From Rhopalosiphum padi (taxonomy: Eukaryota > Arthropoda > Insecta > Hemiptera > Aphididae), in the NCBI RefSeq assembly GCF_020882245.1, contig NC_083598.1, positions 92,199,714 through 92,263,713 on the forward strand: DNA of 64,000 bases, in the 5' to 3' direction. The notes under the pieces were generated by a model. That model did no database searches. It was not told the DNA's origin and saw only the letters and a list, made by a program, of their open reading frames with translations. This document shows, one piece after another, positions 1 to 11,860 of this stretch. The position numbers and the translations under genes were made by a program. The number at the start of each line of letters is the position of its first letter. Positions within the stretch are counted from its first letter, which is position 1.

Positions 1-147
1 ATGATGCCATGGTGGTACAGGTCGTCGCCTGAGGGTATGCTCCTCAACAAACATAAGTGCAAACGCGACATCCAACAGCCTACTGGAGGAGTGATGTTAT
101 TCTCGAAACTGAGCCAGAAGTTTAGAGAGCGCGTTTCGATAATATAA
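1..147 (+). other. Unassigned open frame at left edge
   Basis: A frame beginning at the window edge stays open for 48 codons and ends at TAA (145-147). The stretch is more G+C-rich than the DNA that follows. The opposite strand is also open in one frame, so coding direction is undecided. It does not continue the RS-domain gene in the phase that gene requires: after the only nearby AG acceptor, the required phase hits a stop within four codons. It may be the end of a neighbouring exon or a transposon remnant. I do not recognise the product. Confidence 0.15.
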
Positions 148-570
148 ATTATGGAGAGACGTATACAGTTTATATTTAGATGGCATGTGATTGCAAATGA
201 GGAAAATAAACTGTAGAGAATTTAGCATTAAAATCCCTCTCCCAGTGATTCTACTAGTTTAGATAAATATATATTACTAATTATAGAATCAGTTTTCAAC
301 ATAGTATACACCAGTTTAATTGGACCCTAATGTCTGGTACACACATGTTTTAGTAGGTATCTAGTAGTAGCTAAGTTTCTGTTTAAACTATCTAATTTTT
401 ATTTACTATAAATTTTATTAATAGAAAGCAAGTTATGGCACAATACCAAAAATTTAAAATTTGCAAAAATTGTATCTACGTTTTAAATTTATTAATTAAT
501 GTGACATTTGTTATTGATTTCCAAATACCAGACAGATATTATACATAAAATTTTTTTTAAAACTACTGAC
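148..570. other. A+T-rich intronic DNA, no feature seen
   Basis: Lies downstream of the second coding exon of the minus-strand RS-domain gene, beyond its GTCAGT donor, and is therefore probably intron. No further exon could be joined in phase here. Confidence 0.4.
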
Positions 571-3500
571 CTTAGAGTGTGACCGTTCTTTATGTCTATG
601 ATGTCTATGATGCATTTTTTCATCTCCACTTCCTGGTGAAGGATGACGCCTAAGTCTACGACGCTGATGATTGGTTGAACCTGGAGATCTGCGATGACTG
701 CGCTTATATCTACGTTCTGCACTTGTTCCTTGATCATGCAATCGTGAACGATTACAACGTTCATTACTGAAACAAGAGATATTTCATTTATTTTAGTGCA
801 TTGATCAATAACTATTGTCGATATTATATAATAAACAAAATACTAATAATGGTATTTTATGATTACACAGATCTATCAACTAGGATTAAAATTAAATGTC
901 TCTGAAATGCACATAGAAACAATGACATAATAAATTAAAAATTTGAACAAAACTGAAAGTATTAAATTTGTAAAGGTAAATTGTATGATTAATAATAATT
1001 AATATTCAAAAATTTTGATTTATTTTTTTATAAAAATTAAAAAAAAAAATAAAGTATTAAATTAAGTGTAGTTATATTTCAGACAATAAAATATCAACCG
1101 TTGTTTAATATATTATATTCTTCTAACTGAGATAAGTTTCAGGATATTGTGTTGTCAGTTTTGATAAAATATGCCCTCTGATCACAATATGAAATTAATG
1201 ACTAATACCTATTATGATATATAGGTTATCTAGAATTTTGTATTTTTATGAAGTATGAACAAAAACAGTTTAAAAGTTATTACTAACAAAATTGAAAATT
1301 ATTAACCAAGATTAGGTAAATATTAATTTAAAAAACTTTAATTATTAAAAAGGTATTTCAAAAGAGCTAAAAATTGTTAAAGTTTATTTTATATGTAATA
1401 TTAAAATACCTGTATAGTAAAATAAGTTCTGCAACAGTAGGCATAGTTTATAAGTTACCAATTCACTTAAAATTACGAGAATTAAACATTTTTTTTCTTT
1501 ATTTTGACTATATATTTTTTTAATTTATTATGTTAGAGCACAACCAAACAGCCTTGTTGATTGAAATATAGTGATAGAATAATGCAAGGTTATGCGTAGA
1601 AGATAACCCATTATACGTTTATAAACTGCAAGCTGTACAATATAACCATTCATACCAAATATGGAAACCTACTTGTCACAGAAAAAAAAATCTTACATAA
1701 TATTTACAAAATACTAGAACACTGATTTATAAATTGAAAACACCATATAAAACTACCAAAATAATGTTTGTTTTATGCTTTAAATTATACACAATAATAT
1801 TAAGGATGTAAATTTTTTTTGTATATTAATGACTTGAAATCAAATCTGTTTAACTAATTCATACTGTTTGCTGTTAATAATTGTATAAGTACTTAAATTA
1901 ATTTGTCTACTACTTTTAATATCCCATATTCATCATACTATTAGTCTAAGGGCCATTAAACAATTCCTGCGGGGAAATTGAGTTATGAGTGCAGCATAAT
2001 CACAAATTCTTAATTTGAATTAATTATAAAATATAATTTTTTTTCAGATATGACGATTAACTGAAGTAAAAAATAAGGAATCTAAAAGTTTATAATACTT
2101 AACAAATTATTGAGACAAAATATTTAGTAAATATATATGATTCTGAAAATGGTTTTAGATTTATGGATACTATTTTTACTGGCAAATAAAACAATTCAAA
2201 CAATAAATAAGAAAGTGAAGAATTTTGAATTCGAACAGCTTTATATTTATCATACAGACATAGTCATTATTTATTAAACAATGTATGTATGTAAATTTAA
2301 AAAATATTGTTTTATTTGAGAATATTTGCAACATGTTCTTTACAAAAGTAAATTTTATTAAAAGATAATACCAATTATTTATTTTATTTAAAAGATTACA
2401 AATATCAACTATATTTGTTTTGATCTCACTTATTACTTATTACAAACAAAATTGGCTATTGTTATTTTTTAAATATTAAGTCAATTTTATGTAGAAAGAT
2501 TATATATTTATTTAGTAAACAAATTTATCACAAAGAGAAAAATGGGATACATAATTTAGATTACAATTATGTGCAAATGGATAAAAAAATCAATAAGCTA
2601 CACAATAATAGATTGTTAACATATAATGATATTTTCTTCAATTATTGAAAAAAAGGATAAATAAAAGAATTTTTTAATATTTAATTTATACATTTTAAAC
2701 TGCCATCATGAGTTATTATTACTTATTTCTATATTTATATTAATATAATAATGAAGAGATATTTACAAACAATACTTTCTAATAGGTAATACTATTAAAT
2801 TATATAAACTAATTCACTTTTAATATCTTCCATAATATTTAACACACAAAAAGATTTAATTTTTAATTGTCTACCAGATGCAAATAATAGTTAGGCTGCA
2901 ATTCTATTAATGTATTTTATTGAGACCAGGGAAATGATGATTTAATTTAATCTCCATTATAGGAATTTTTTAATACAAATATAATAACTGTTAATACATA
3001 ATGTTAATAATTTTTTGATTGGTTTATGTAAAAGATAGTTTCATTGTTATTATATTTGTAGATTATTTGGGTTATTCATAATTTTGTCAACTTTAATTCA
3101 TTTCATTTTAAAATTATAAAACATTAGTTACCTAGGGGTTAGGTTAAAAACAAATTAAAAAAAGTTTATATAAAATGATACTATATTCTACCCAAGACTT
3201 TTTGCACATACCAACTAACTGTTCTGTCAGTAGCGAGGTAAAATTTCTGTCACCTTGCTAGCCGTTTCCAGAATACAACATACGAATATTTACAACCAAT
3301 ATTCCTAATTAGTATGGCTCGGAAGTTGATGCATTTTGTATTTTTTTTGGAACTTTAAAGACGATGCTTTTTTCTGGCATTTTTTGGTTTTTAATACTTT
3401 ATAGGTCATTTCCCCACATTTTTACTGATTTCACTTCTTATCGTTTCTTGTCGACCATTATGCCGATAACTTACTTAAAACTTTAAAAATTACCACAAAC

Positions 3501-5022
3501 TAAGATTAATACCTATCTGATTTTATCTCACCAATTACAGACGCTATTTTCGTGTTGAAGTGAATATTATTGTACCTAAATTTTATTTTTTGTAGTATTT
3601 TCAAAATGCCTAAAAATTAAAATGTCGGCGGTTAGTGCTCTCTACGTCTACTATATTTTGTATTTTTTTTGTTTAATTTTTAAGGACATTTTTTGTTATT
3701 TTTATGTCATATTTTGAGTAATTTGTAAGCTTTGATAAATGCATACAGAATTTTATAGTAAAACAGAGTATAAATAAAAAAATAAAAATATTTTTATTAA
3801 TTTAAAACAAATATTTATAACTTTTTATGTCATATTTGCATTTTTTTAAATGTTTTTAAGGTCATCAACTTCCGAGCCCTACTAATTAGTAATATTATTA
3901 TATTTAATTTGGAGACTGTAGGTCGTTGGTGGGAGATACATGTAAGTGGATACTAAAAAAAATTAGTTGGCTGACTAACTAACTAGAGTGGGTTCTCTCT
4001 TTTAAGACAGAGTATAGTAAATTTTTTTTTATATATTTAAATTTGTTTTACTTTCATCTTTTTAATCAACTACTATTAATTTTAAACTTTAAATAAATTT
4101 GGTAAAAATCACAGATCAAGAATAGAGGAGAAATAAACAGAGGATCAGGTGATGGGAAGTTGGGTCACATGTTTTGGGAGTCTTATATGAGTAATGATGA
4201 ATATATTTTTTTTTACTTAGCGTTTTTACACGGAGTTGACGGAGTATTTTTGTTGGGATATAGTTAGTACTTAGGGCAAGCTTGCATTATATTTTCTCTA
4301 TACCAAACCATAAACCAATAATAAGACTATTTTATCTTAGTTTTTGTTGAAAATAAATAAAATAAGAAAAAAACTCTAATAATGTAACATTTTAAATTCT
4401 CTACTATAAGAAGTTGAACAAAAATAATAATTTCAATGATTTGTTTAGGTTGTTACATTCAAGTCATAAAATTGAATCAATGAATACATTTTAATATAGG
4501 TAGGTAGTCTAAATTCATATAATAATTAACAAATCATTAAAAATAAATTTATGAATTAATTGTCTTAACTTTTTAAGAAATTAAAATTTATTTCCTTGTT
4601 ATTGCCCTCAGATCTCATAATCAAGGCACATTCGATTTCCTGTTACTTGATTGAATTGAAAAAAAAAATTAATATTGAAAAGTTATTAAAATTAAAATTC
4701 AATTAAGTAAAGAACAATCGTTAGCATAATAAATTGTCTTCATTGGGCATGACTGTTATGTTATTATGCTATTAAAATATAGCTAGGATAAAAACCCAAA
4801 TGGGTAGGTAGGTATCTAGACATGTTTTAAAGGTAAATAATATATAGTTAAGTACATATAGTTTAGTTATCTATATAAAATATAAATATACCTGTAAGAC
4901 GAGTTATATTCATCTCCTTCTTCATGACGACGTTTACGTCTAGTTGATCGACTACGAGATCTAGAAATTGACTTTGGTGGTTCATATGAACTCGAATTAG
5001 CTCTTCTAGATATTCTAGGCAT
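571..5022 (-). CDS. RS-domain protein, first two coding exons (partial)
   Basis: Two minus-strand exons join in phase. Coding exon 1 is 5022-4892: its ATG directly follows a TTTCAG acceptor and it ends at AG|GTATA. Coding exon 2 is 766-571, acceptor TTGTTTCAG, donor AAG|GTCAGT. Together they give 109 residues with no stop, and the rest lies beyond the left edge. The start MPRISRR is followed by an SRSRSRSTRRKRR run (residues about 20-32), then many Arg, Ser and His residues, including an HHRHHRHKERSHS run near residue 100. Such arginine-serine tails localise splicing factors and their kinases to nuclear speckles. A CLK/Doa-type kinase N-terminus is one possibility, but no kinase domain is in the window, so the family is not assigned. 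A 5' UTR exon probably ends at 7564. Both flanking introns carry a snoRNA-like element. The gene is divergent from AATF. Confidence 0.7.
767..3312. other. Large A+T-rich intron of the RS-domain gene
   Basis: Part of the intron between the two RS-domain exons (767-4891). Apart from poly-A/T runs I see no gene or clear repeat before the hAT element that begins at 3313. The segment at 3180-3260 and 3940-4020 has weak inverted similarity outside that element, which I could not resolve. Confidence 0.4.
3313..3881. mobile_element. hAT-type MITE, 8-bp TSD
   Basis: Terminal inverted repeats: the left end reads TATGGCTCGGAAGTTGATG and the right end, reversed, TAGGGCTCGGAAGTTGATG. The element is flanked on both sides by the 8-bp duplication CTAATTAG (3305-3312 and 3882-3889), the length left by hAT transposases. 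About 569 bp, no coding capacity. It sits in the large intron of the RS-domain gene. CTAATTAG is itself palindromic, so part of it could instead be counted as repeat. Confidence 0.75.
4603..4749 (-). ncRNA. Candidate intronic box C/D snoRNA, copy A
   Basis: Read on the minus strand: a terminal stem TGCCC...GGGCA closes an AATGAAGA box-C-like motif (one mismatch to RUGAUGA) near the 5' end and a perfect CTGA box D at the 3' end. A 13-bp internal stem (ACTTAATTGAATT with AATTCAATCAAGT, one mismatch), extended by CGATT/AATCG, separates the halves. The segment just before box D is the candidate guide: GTGCCTTGATTATGAGAT. It lies 142 nt downstream of the donor at 4891, on the same strand as its host RS-domain gene, as intronic snoRNAs are. 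Copy B in the preceding intron shares boxes and guide while its stems differ by compensating changes. No rRNA or snRNA target was assigned. A non-snoRNA structured repeat remains possible. Confidence 0.5.
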
Positions 5023-5212
5023 CTGAAATATTAAATTGTTCAATTAAAATACGTTTATTTTAAAAAGGTCTTTTAGATATATTATTTATTTTAGAAAAAG
5101 GATAACAGAATGTTAGCAATTCATATTTATTTTACATCTGTATGACATGGGTAAGTAAATAAAACAAAATTATGCATTTTTAATTCTATTCAAAAATTAT
5201 TCATAATTTATT

Positions 5213-5425
5213 AAACCCTCAGATCTCATAATCAATGCACATTAGAAACTACCATAATTTCATTGAATTTTATATAAATGCAAGTGTCTATAAATATAAA
5301 TAATTAATTAATTAATGAAAATTAAATTTGAAAAAAATAAAATGTAAATTATATCAAATTGAAATATAATTCAATAAAATTATGGTTGAGTATCATTAGC
5401 TTATACATTTGTCTTCATAGGGTAA
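5213..5425 (-). ncRNA. Candidate intronic box C/D snoRNA, copy B
   Basis: Paralogue of the element at 4603-4749, in the 5' UTR intron of the same gene (about 5023-7563). Minus-strand order: ACCC stem, TATGAAGAC (box-C-like), GCTAATGAT (shared with copy A as GCTAACGAT), one strand of a 19-bp stem (ACCATAATTTTATTGAATT), a large A+T loop, the complementary strand (one G-U pair), guide-like GTGCATTGATTATGAGAT, box D CTGA, and GGGT closing the terminal stem. The guide differs from copy A at one base. The internal stem differs in sequence yet still pairs, and the outer pair changes from G-C to A-T. It is longer than copy A because of the loop. Expression is untested. Confidence 0.5.
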
Positions 5426-5525
5426 TATTTTCCAAAAAATGACAAACATTTAAAAAGTTGAACTTAGTTATTTATACAATTTTTCTGAATCCCTACAGAA
5501 AAAGTTTATATACCTATATATTTAC

Positions 5526-5903
5526 CAAGGCTGGGCAAGTTAATGATATTTTTTAACTCAAGTTAAGTTAGTTAAAAAAAAAGTATCTTGTTTCCACATA
5601 GGTAAAATTAAAATAATCAGTACCTAAAATTGTTCACGTTATTAGACAAAAGTACTATTATTATTGTATATGTTCCAAAGGATACAAATTTTGTTAGCAC
5701 ACTTATAACTTATAAAATGTGTACCAGCAATTTGTATACCTAAAATAGTTCTCACAATTTTATTGAAATTAACTTAACTTGTTTAATTGAAAATTAACTC
5801 AAGTTAATTCGAAAACTCCTAAAGTTAATAATCATAAAAAAAAAAACTAATTAAGTTAAATTAACTAAACTTTAACTTATTAACGCATTAATGCCCATCC
5901 CAG
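5526..5903. mobile_element. hAT-type MITE, exact 8-bp TSD
   Basis: Bounded by ATATTTAC at 5518-5525 and 5904-5911. Ends CAAGGCTGGGCAAGTTAA and, reversed, CTGGGATGGGCATTAA form imperfect terminal inverted repeats. The subterminal zones are rich in AACTTAA/TTAAGTT repeats. No coding potential. Inserted in the 5' UTR intron of the RS-domain gene. Confidence 0.7.
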
Positions 5904-6374
5904 ATATTTACAATAAAGTGCCAAGGCAAAAATTAGGTTGAATAAGAGTGACCAGTTTCGTGTACATAGAATTAACTCAAATGTAGATAATGGGGCTAAA
6001 TTTTCAGTTTTGTCAGATGGAATAGAGATTCTTAAACTGTATAGAATATAATTAAGTTATTCCACTGTCAAGTAAATAATATATACAATAATGATTGGAT
6101 TATTTAAAATGATAATTGGAATCTAATAATTTGACAAAAAAAAAAATTAAAAAATATAGAAAATTGGAACACATATTTTGTTAAAAAATTATGGCTAATT
6201 GCCAATAGGTCCTATCAATTAAAACTACGTAAGACCCTTCACCAGCAATGTGTTCAGAAAATGTCCAACATTGGAATTGTAGATTCACAATAAATTTGAT
6301 TTTGCCGTTTTTAAAAATAAGAATGATTATTTTCCCTATGGTAATTTGAAGGTTTATATTGAAATACTCTAAAT

Positions 6375-6559
6375 CAGTGTTTCTCAACTGTGGATCGCAA
6401 GCATCAATTTTTGGTGGGTTACAAACATTTTTTTAAATTATATTGTATTATATATTTTTAGAACTATTTATTGATCGTATAACAGTGAAACTATGTGGGT
6501 TACAATAGATTTCCCAGGAAAAATTTAGGTCGAGTTCCTATAAAGATTGAGAACCACTG
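6375..6559. mobile_element. hAT-type MITE (CAGTGTTTCTCAA end)
   Basis: The left end CAGTGTTTCTCAACTGTGG and the right end, reversed, CAGTGGTTCTCAATC match the classic hAT terminal motif CAGTGGTTCTCAA. Flanks CTCTAAAT and CTCAAATG are only roughly alike, so the duplication has decayed or the end is off by a base. Confidence 0.6.
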
Positions 6560-7299
6560 CTCAAATGATCTTACTTTTAAATTTTATAATAAATCATTTC
6601 ACAATTCTAAAAATGGATTATAAATGTAAAAATTGCTATGTATATTATGGATTGAGGCAACATCTGTAGATTTAATGTCTTCTAAATAGATCCTGGTCAT
6701 GGGAATTTTTATACTAACTTTTAAGAACTGTAGAATTATGTCTATAAATTACAATATTTAAAAACCTACCTTTTTACTTCTTATAAATATTTCATGTTAG
6801 TATATTTGAAAATATTTTTCGATAACTAAGTATGAATAAAAAAGTAATTAGTAATAAAATAACTTATAGGTTATTAAGTAACTTTTAGTTGGGTTTATTA
6901 TTAATTGAAACAAATATTTTTTTAAACACATTACTAGATGTATGCAATACATTAAGCAGAACAAATATGAACACAATATATCGTATTTATATTTCTAAAT
7001 GCTTTAATTAGTTAAAATTATAGCTACCTATATTAAATACTTAACCTAAATAACACACAAGAATGTAATTTTATACCGCATCATAAATACAAAAGCAAAA
7101 CAAAAAGTTATAGATTGTGCGCATAGAATATAAGTTAATATTATAAAACGTAGTCTAGCTATATTATTAGGAATGTTTATAGTTTGAAACGGAACTATTA
7201 AATTGCTGTTCCGTCATCAGAAAAAACTGAATAGGTATCATTTTCGTCGGACTAATATTATCCCACCATATAAAACCATACATTAACCATGAAAAAATA

Positions 7300-8300
7300 T
7301 GAATGAGAGGATGGCGATGATCGGTTGTTGTTTAGAACATGCGTCGAATCGATCGCACGGTAAGATAAGACCTGAAGAAAGGAAAATTTGTTAGTTGAGG
7401 TATATTTTTTGATATTCATTTAAAAATGCGCGTTGAAGTTAATCGCCATGTTGGAATAATGAGGCAGGACAAAGTAAGGGGGTAGGGCGAGGGGATTCGG
7501 GTAAACTGCCAGTTATAATATTAAATAACGTGTAAATAAATGTGCGTCTGCGCGTTTACTTACGATAAATTGCCACAAGTAACCGGACGTGAATTTGATT
7601 AAGTCAATAATGTCAAAAGCTTGGGATTCGACGTGTGCAGAAAGCGACGGTAGCTCGGCTACTAGCGGTGGCGGGAATTACTGATTTCAGACGAAACACT
7701 AACATCAAACGGCAATTGACCGTGAACTTAACGAAAAAACACCAACACGTCGATAATTCAAGACGTAGGAAAGACAAATAGACAACGATACGAGACAACT
7801 GGTAACGAGTTATGATTAACGAGTAACGACTACAAGTCTATAACGTATAATTCAGAATATGAACGCAAAACGGCTACGGGATGAACCGTGGTAAACACGT
7901 ACAGTTTTTATGAATTATGAAACTGGATGATGAAATACGGAAACAACGTGAATAAAAAAATGGACACTGAAGGGGCCAATGAAATAAGCGATCAGTAGTA
8001 TGGGTCAGCAGTGTGACCAACGCACGGGCGTATCGCATAAGGCATAACCTCAATGTTTTAATAATATTATGATATTAATTTTTATCTCCTCCAATAGTTT
8101 CAACAATAACAAGCTGTTATCTTATCGTCATCACATTTCTAATAGTATTTAACACGAGCTGCCTAAAACTATTAACTTTAAAGTTTAGGCATAAGCCAAG
8201 GTACTAAATAGTAAATACTATTAATTACATTTTAAATAATTTAATAGATACTTATTAATAATATAACTTAATTTTGTTCCCTTGATCTCTTCACAGAAAA
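7300..8300. promoter_or_regulatory. Divergent promoter region, RS gene / AATF
   Basis: The G+C and CpG content rise here between two genes read outwards. On the minus strand a GTAAGT donor at 7563-7558 marks the end of a probable 5' UTR exon (from about 7800 to 7564) of the RS-domain gene. On the plus strand an acceptor CTCTTCACAG ends at 8296, so AATF also seems to have an upstream 5' exon whose donor I could not fix. Transcription start sites are not visible. A shared bidirectional promoter is inferred from the head-to-head layout. Confidence 0.4.
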
Positions 8301-8321
8301 TTAGATCTTTACTTTTTTGAA

Positions 8322-11017
8322 ATGTCATCTTTTAATGAAGAAATAAGTTCTAACGACGAAGTTGGTTCCGACGAAGAAATGGTTTCCAATGATGAAATAG
8401 ATAGTGAAGAATATGGTTCGGACATTGAAATTGAATCCAATGAAGAATTTATTGGTTCTGATGATGAAGAAAACTATTCTGAAGATGGATCAAGGTATGA
8501 GAGTAGCGTTGTTGAATCTCTGTACAATAGATCAATTATTTGTCACACTATAACAGATATTACCTGTTTGACTCTGGAATAACTCCTGTATTCCAGTGAT
8601 GTTTCTAGTAGTGAAAACTTAATGTATATAAATGTATGCTTTAGTTCACAGGATATTGCCAAACCTTCAGCTGACATGGAAAAGGCACAGATTGTTATTG
8701 CACATAAGGGTAATTACTCATGGTTATTTATTATATAACTATATTAATATTATTAATCTTTTTTTAGAATTTTATGACAATTTATTACTCCTTCGCATAA
8801 AGCTTCAAAAATGCCTTGCACTTGCCAATACTCTTCCACAAGACTTTGATAAAATCACCGAGGAAGACAAGGAAGTATGCACCTATGACACTGTAAAAGA
8901 TTTAGAACAGTATTTGACAATGGTAGTAAAATATCAAACAGAATTACTTGCAAAGAATCAAAATATTAAAATGATGTAAGGTTTTGAATTTAAAATACTA
9001 ACTAAATCTAGTTTAGCTTACTCATATTTTTTCTAAAGTAAATAATGTTCATGATAAAAAAAATATCTTAGTTTTTATTGTATAATAAATATGTTTATGG
9101 TCTTACTGTCATATTACAAGTATATCAGTGGTTCTCAAACTGTGGTACGCGGAGGGCCGTTTTTGGATAATAAACCCATTAAATTATTTAATTCATATCT
9201 TATTTTAACAAACTAATGAATAAAAAATAATTATACTGTAATTGTAGTATTTTACTGCATTGTTATTTAAAAAAAATGTATTTAACTGTACAATTTGGAT
9301 TTTAGAACATTCTATTTTTAGTCATTAGTGGTATGCGACTGATTGATAATACACCTAAGTGGTACATAAAAAAAAAAAAAAGTTAGAGAACCGCTAAAGT
9401 ATAGTATTTAGTCTTTCTTTAAATTAATAGTCTACTAAAAATTAAAATAACAAGTGTGTGTACTTGTATGTAAAGTATATTTTCTAGTCAACAAAGTTAA
9501 ATATAAAAGAAAAGTGGGTACTTTTCTGCTGTATATTATGTCGAGTGGGTTACTATTACAGAAGTTTTTGATAATGTAAGCATTTGGTGAAAATTTTAAG
9601 TTTTAACAGTTACCTATTTGTTTTTCCTGATTATAAAAAATAAGTACTGGAAATTTTTAAATTTAATCTCTTTAAAGTATAAACTAGATTCAATTTTGTA
9701 CCCAAAATCACTCCCATTTCTGAAAATTAAAGTATTTTATCAACAACTTATCGTTAATTCATCCACAAAAAAAAAACATGATATAATCAATACATTTATA
9801 ACCCGGCTCAGAATCTAAAATTATAAAATTAACATTGATTTACAAGTATAATTTATGATTTTTTTTTAAATTATCTGATACCACAAAAATGTCCACCATA
9901 ATTTTCAAAAATGGAATAAATAAATCAGGTTTATTTCTTATTCCTGTTGAAAATTTTAACCTAACTAATAAAAATTAACAAAATGTACTCACAGTAACCT
10001 GTATGTGTATAAATCAATGCACAAACTTTTGGAAAGCCTGTGTATTTTCCTCTAAAAAACTATTTACCATAGCTACTCATTAGAATATAAACTATAAGAC
10101 AGCTTATAATTTAAAAATGTTGAAGTTACATAGTATGTTTTAAATTCTTTTTAATTTCATATTTTGAAGAATAATTTTCTGAAAACGTAATTGTATAAAT
10201 TTGTGATATTTGGATTTATTCTACATTGTATTATTCATTAATGATTTAGTTCAGATGAGCAGAGTTGTGCTAAAAATTGTTATTATATAAACTAAATGTA
10301 TACCAAAATACTAGTAGTACATACTTATAAAGTATTATCTGAATTATTTTAATAGTGATAAAGACAAAGCTAATGTGTTGACAAATAAGCTGAATCATAA
10401 AGACTTTGAAAATGTCTTGCAAGCACACCATGAAATATTCAAACCTTATAGAAACGAGACCATACAGTTTTGGAATGAACGAACAAAGCTCGCATCAGGA
10501 AAAGCTGCAAAATCAGATTTCTCTGCTTTTGACCAACCTACATTGTTACAAATTGATCAAATAATGGCTGATAAGACTAGGTTAATTGAACGTACTCAAA
10601 TCAAACGGTCCAAATATTGCATTGTTGGTAATCCAGAATCAATAAACAATGATGTTGATCAGGAAATATTTGATGATGATGATTTCTATCACAAATTACT
10701 TAGGGACTATATTGAAAATAAAACCGCTGATGTTACAGATTCAACTCAACTTGGAAAGTAAGTTATTAATAAGTTAATTGTGAATCTTATACTTTTTGAA
10801 TATTAAAAAATTTTTTAGACAATGGTTACAATTACAAAAACTGAGGAGTAAAATGAAACGTAAAATTGATACCAGATCAACTAAAGGAAGAAAGCTCAGA
10901 TATACAGTTCATACAAAATTGATGAATTTCATGGCACCCAATGATCAATCCTCGTGGTCAGATGAAGCTAAACAGGATTTATATAATTCTTTATTTGGTA
11001 AAAAAAGTACTGGATGA
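8322..11017 (+). CDS. AATF: AATF/Che-1 homologue (apoptosis-antagonizing transcription factor)
   Basis: Five exons join in phase to 364 codons: 8322-8494, 8597-8709, 8768-8975, 10356-10757 and 10819-11017, all GT-AG. The acidic serine-rich N-terminus (residues 1-57) is followed by the AATF/Che-1 domain, recognisable from NLLLLRIKLQKCLALANTLP (about 99-118) and FWNERTKLASGK, and a C-terminal TRAUB domain beginning at DDDDFYHKLLRDYIE (about 271), then QWLQLQKLRSKM and KGRKLRY. In animals AATF is nucleolar, acts with NGDN and NOL10 in early 40S rRNA processing, and also serves as a transcription cofactor. The protein is much shorter than the human one because the acidic region is short. The frame is open up to the acceptor at 8296, so an upstream coding exon cannot be excluded. 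ATG 8322 is the first Met. Intron 3 holds a hAT element. Confidence 0.93.
9126..9396. mobile_element. hAT-type MITE in AATF intron 3
   Basis: The left end CAGTGGTTCTCAAACTGTGG and right end, reversed, TAGCGGTTCTCTAACTT are hAT-like inverted repeats. Flanks AAGTATAT (9118-9125) and AAGTATAG (9397-9404) are an 8-bp duplication with one difference. Same end-type as the element at 6375-6559. No coding frame. Confidence 0.75.
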
Positions 11018-11027
11018 CATTCGATGT

Positions 11028-11038
11028 AATAAAATAAA
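11028..11038 (+). terminator. AATF polyadenylation signals
   Basis: Two overlapping AATAAA hexamers begin 11 and 16 nt after the AATF stop codon, giving a very short 3' UTR if used. Confidence 0.6.
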
Positions 11039-11574
11039 TTTATTATCATACATTATCTGTTATTAGTTTTTACATATCCATATAATTCTGTAAGACTGGT
11101 ATATTGTTGTATACTGTAAATTTATTAGTTAAATTTGTACTGTGTTCAATATTTGTTTAGGTTTGTTTTAGGTTATCTGTTAATTCTTAGAGTTCATTTA
11201 AGACATTTTAGAAAATATTTTAATTTTTAAACATATGTTTGTAATTTATTTTTGTGTCTCTTTTATAATTGGTAGTAAGGTAACATATTAAAACACAATT
11301 TTATAGAAAGAAAATAATGTCCTTGATATATTATTGGTGGATGGTTTCTTGTTCAATTTACTTTTGTTATAAACCTCCAATATCTTTTATGCTTATAACT
11401 GTATATATTGTGTCAGGGATGAATTAAATTTTAAATTCTTGCCTGATAAATAAATGTTAGGTCATCTAAGTTTATATACTTCATACATTTTCTGTGGTAT
11501 TTAAGTATAGATTATTATTTATTACATATTCTTGAAATAATAACATCTAAGTAACTACAATACATAATATTATA

Positions 11575-11860
11575 TTTGCTTATGATTTGTCTACTTTAAT
11601 AAGCATGATCTATTTTAGTATTACGTTCATATCTATCATACGGGACGTGTTAGTCTGTTTCTATAAATAAATTGTATTATTATTAGTTATTAACACTAAT
11701 TATAGTCACACCAATGTGTGGTTTTGTATGTTTGGGGGTGGTTATTAGTACGGACACATATGCACTTATTATCTTGCAACGATGATTAGATATCTATGAA
11801 AAAATGTCTGTGAAATATTTAAAAATTTAATTCAGAAATCAAAACAAATAAAAGGGCAGT
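11575..11860 (+). repeat. Dispersed repeat, copy 1
   Basis: Shares blocks in the same order with 20405-20740: TCTACTTTAATAAGCA, GATCTATTTTA, a TATAAATAAATTG/TAGATAAATTACG block, ACCAATGTGTGGTTT/ACCAATGTAAGGTTT, a GGGGGTNGTTA block, and GAAATATTTAAAAATTTAAT followed by CAGAAATC. No ORF or terminal repeats are evident. The class is unknown; it may be an old LTR or a non-coding element. Confidence 0.5.

Noticed and set aside
492..764. 90-codon minus-strand frame over the RS-domain exon
   Set aside because: It is a shadow of the RS-rich frame: only the other frame gives Arg/Ser/His-rich sequence and joins in phase to the exon at 5022-4892.
7613..7798. 61-codon minus-strand frame
   Set aside because: Lies in the probable 5' UTR exon of the RS-domain gene, with no recognisable product and no phase link to the ATG at 5022.
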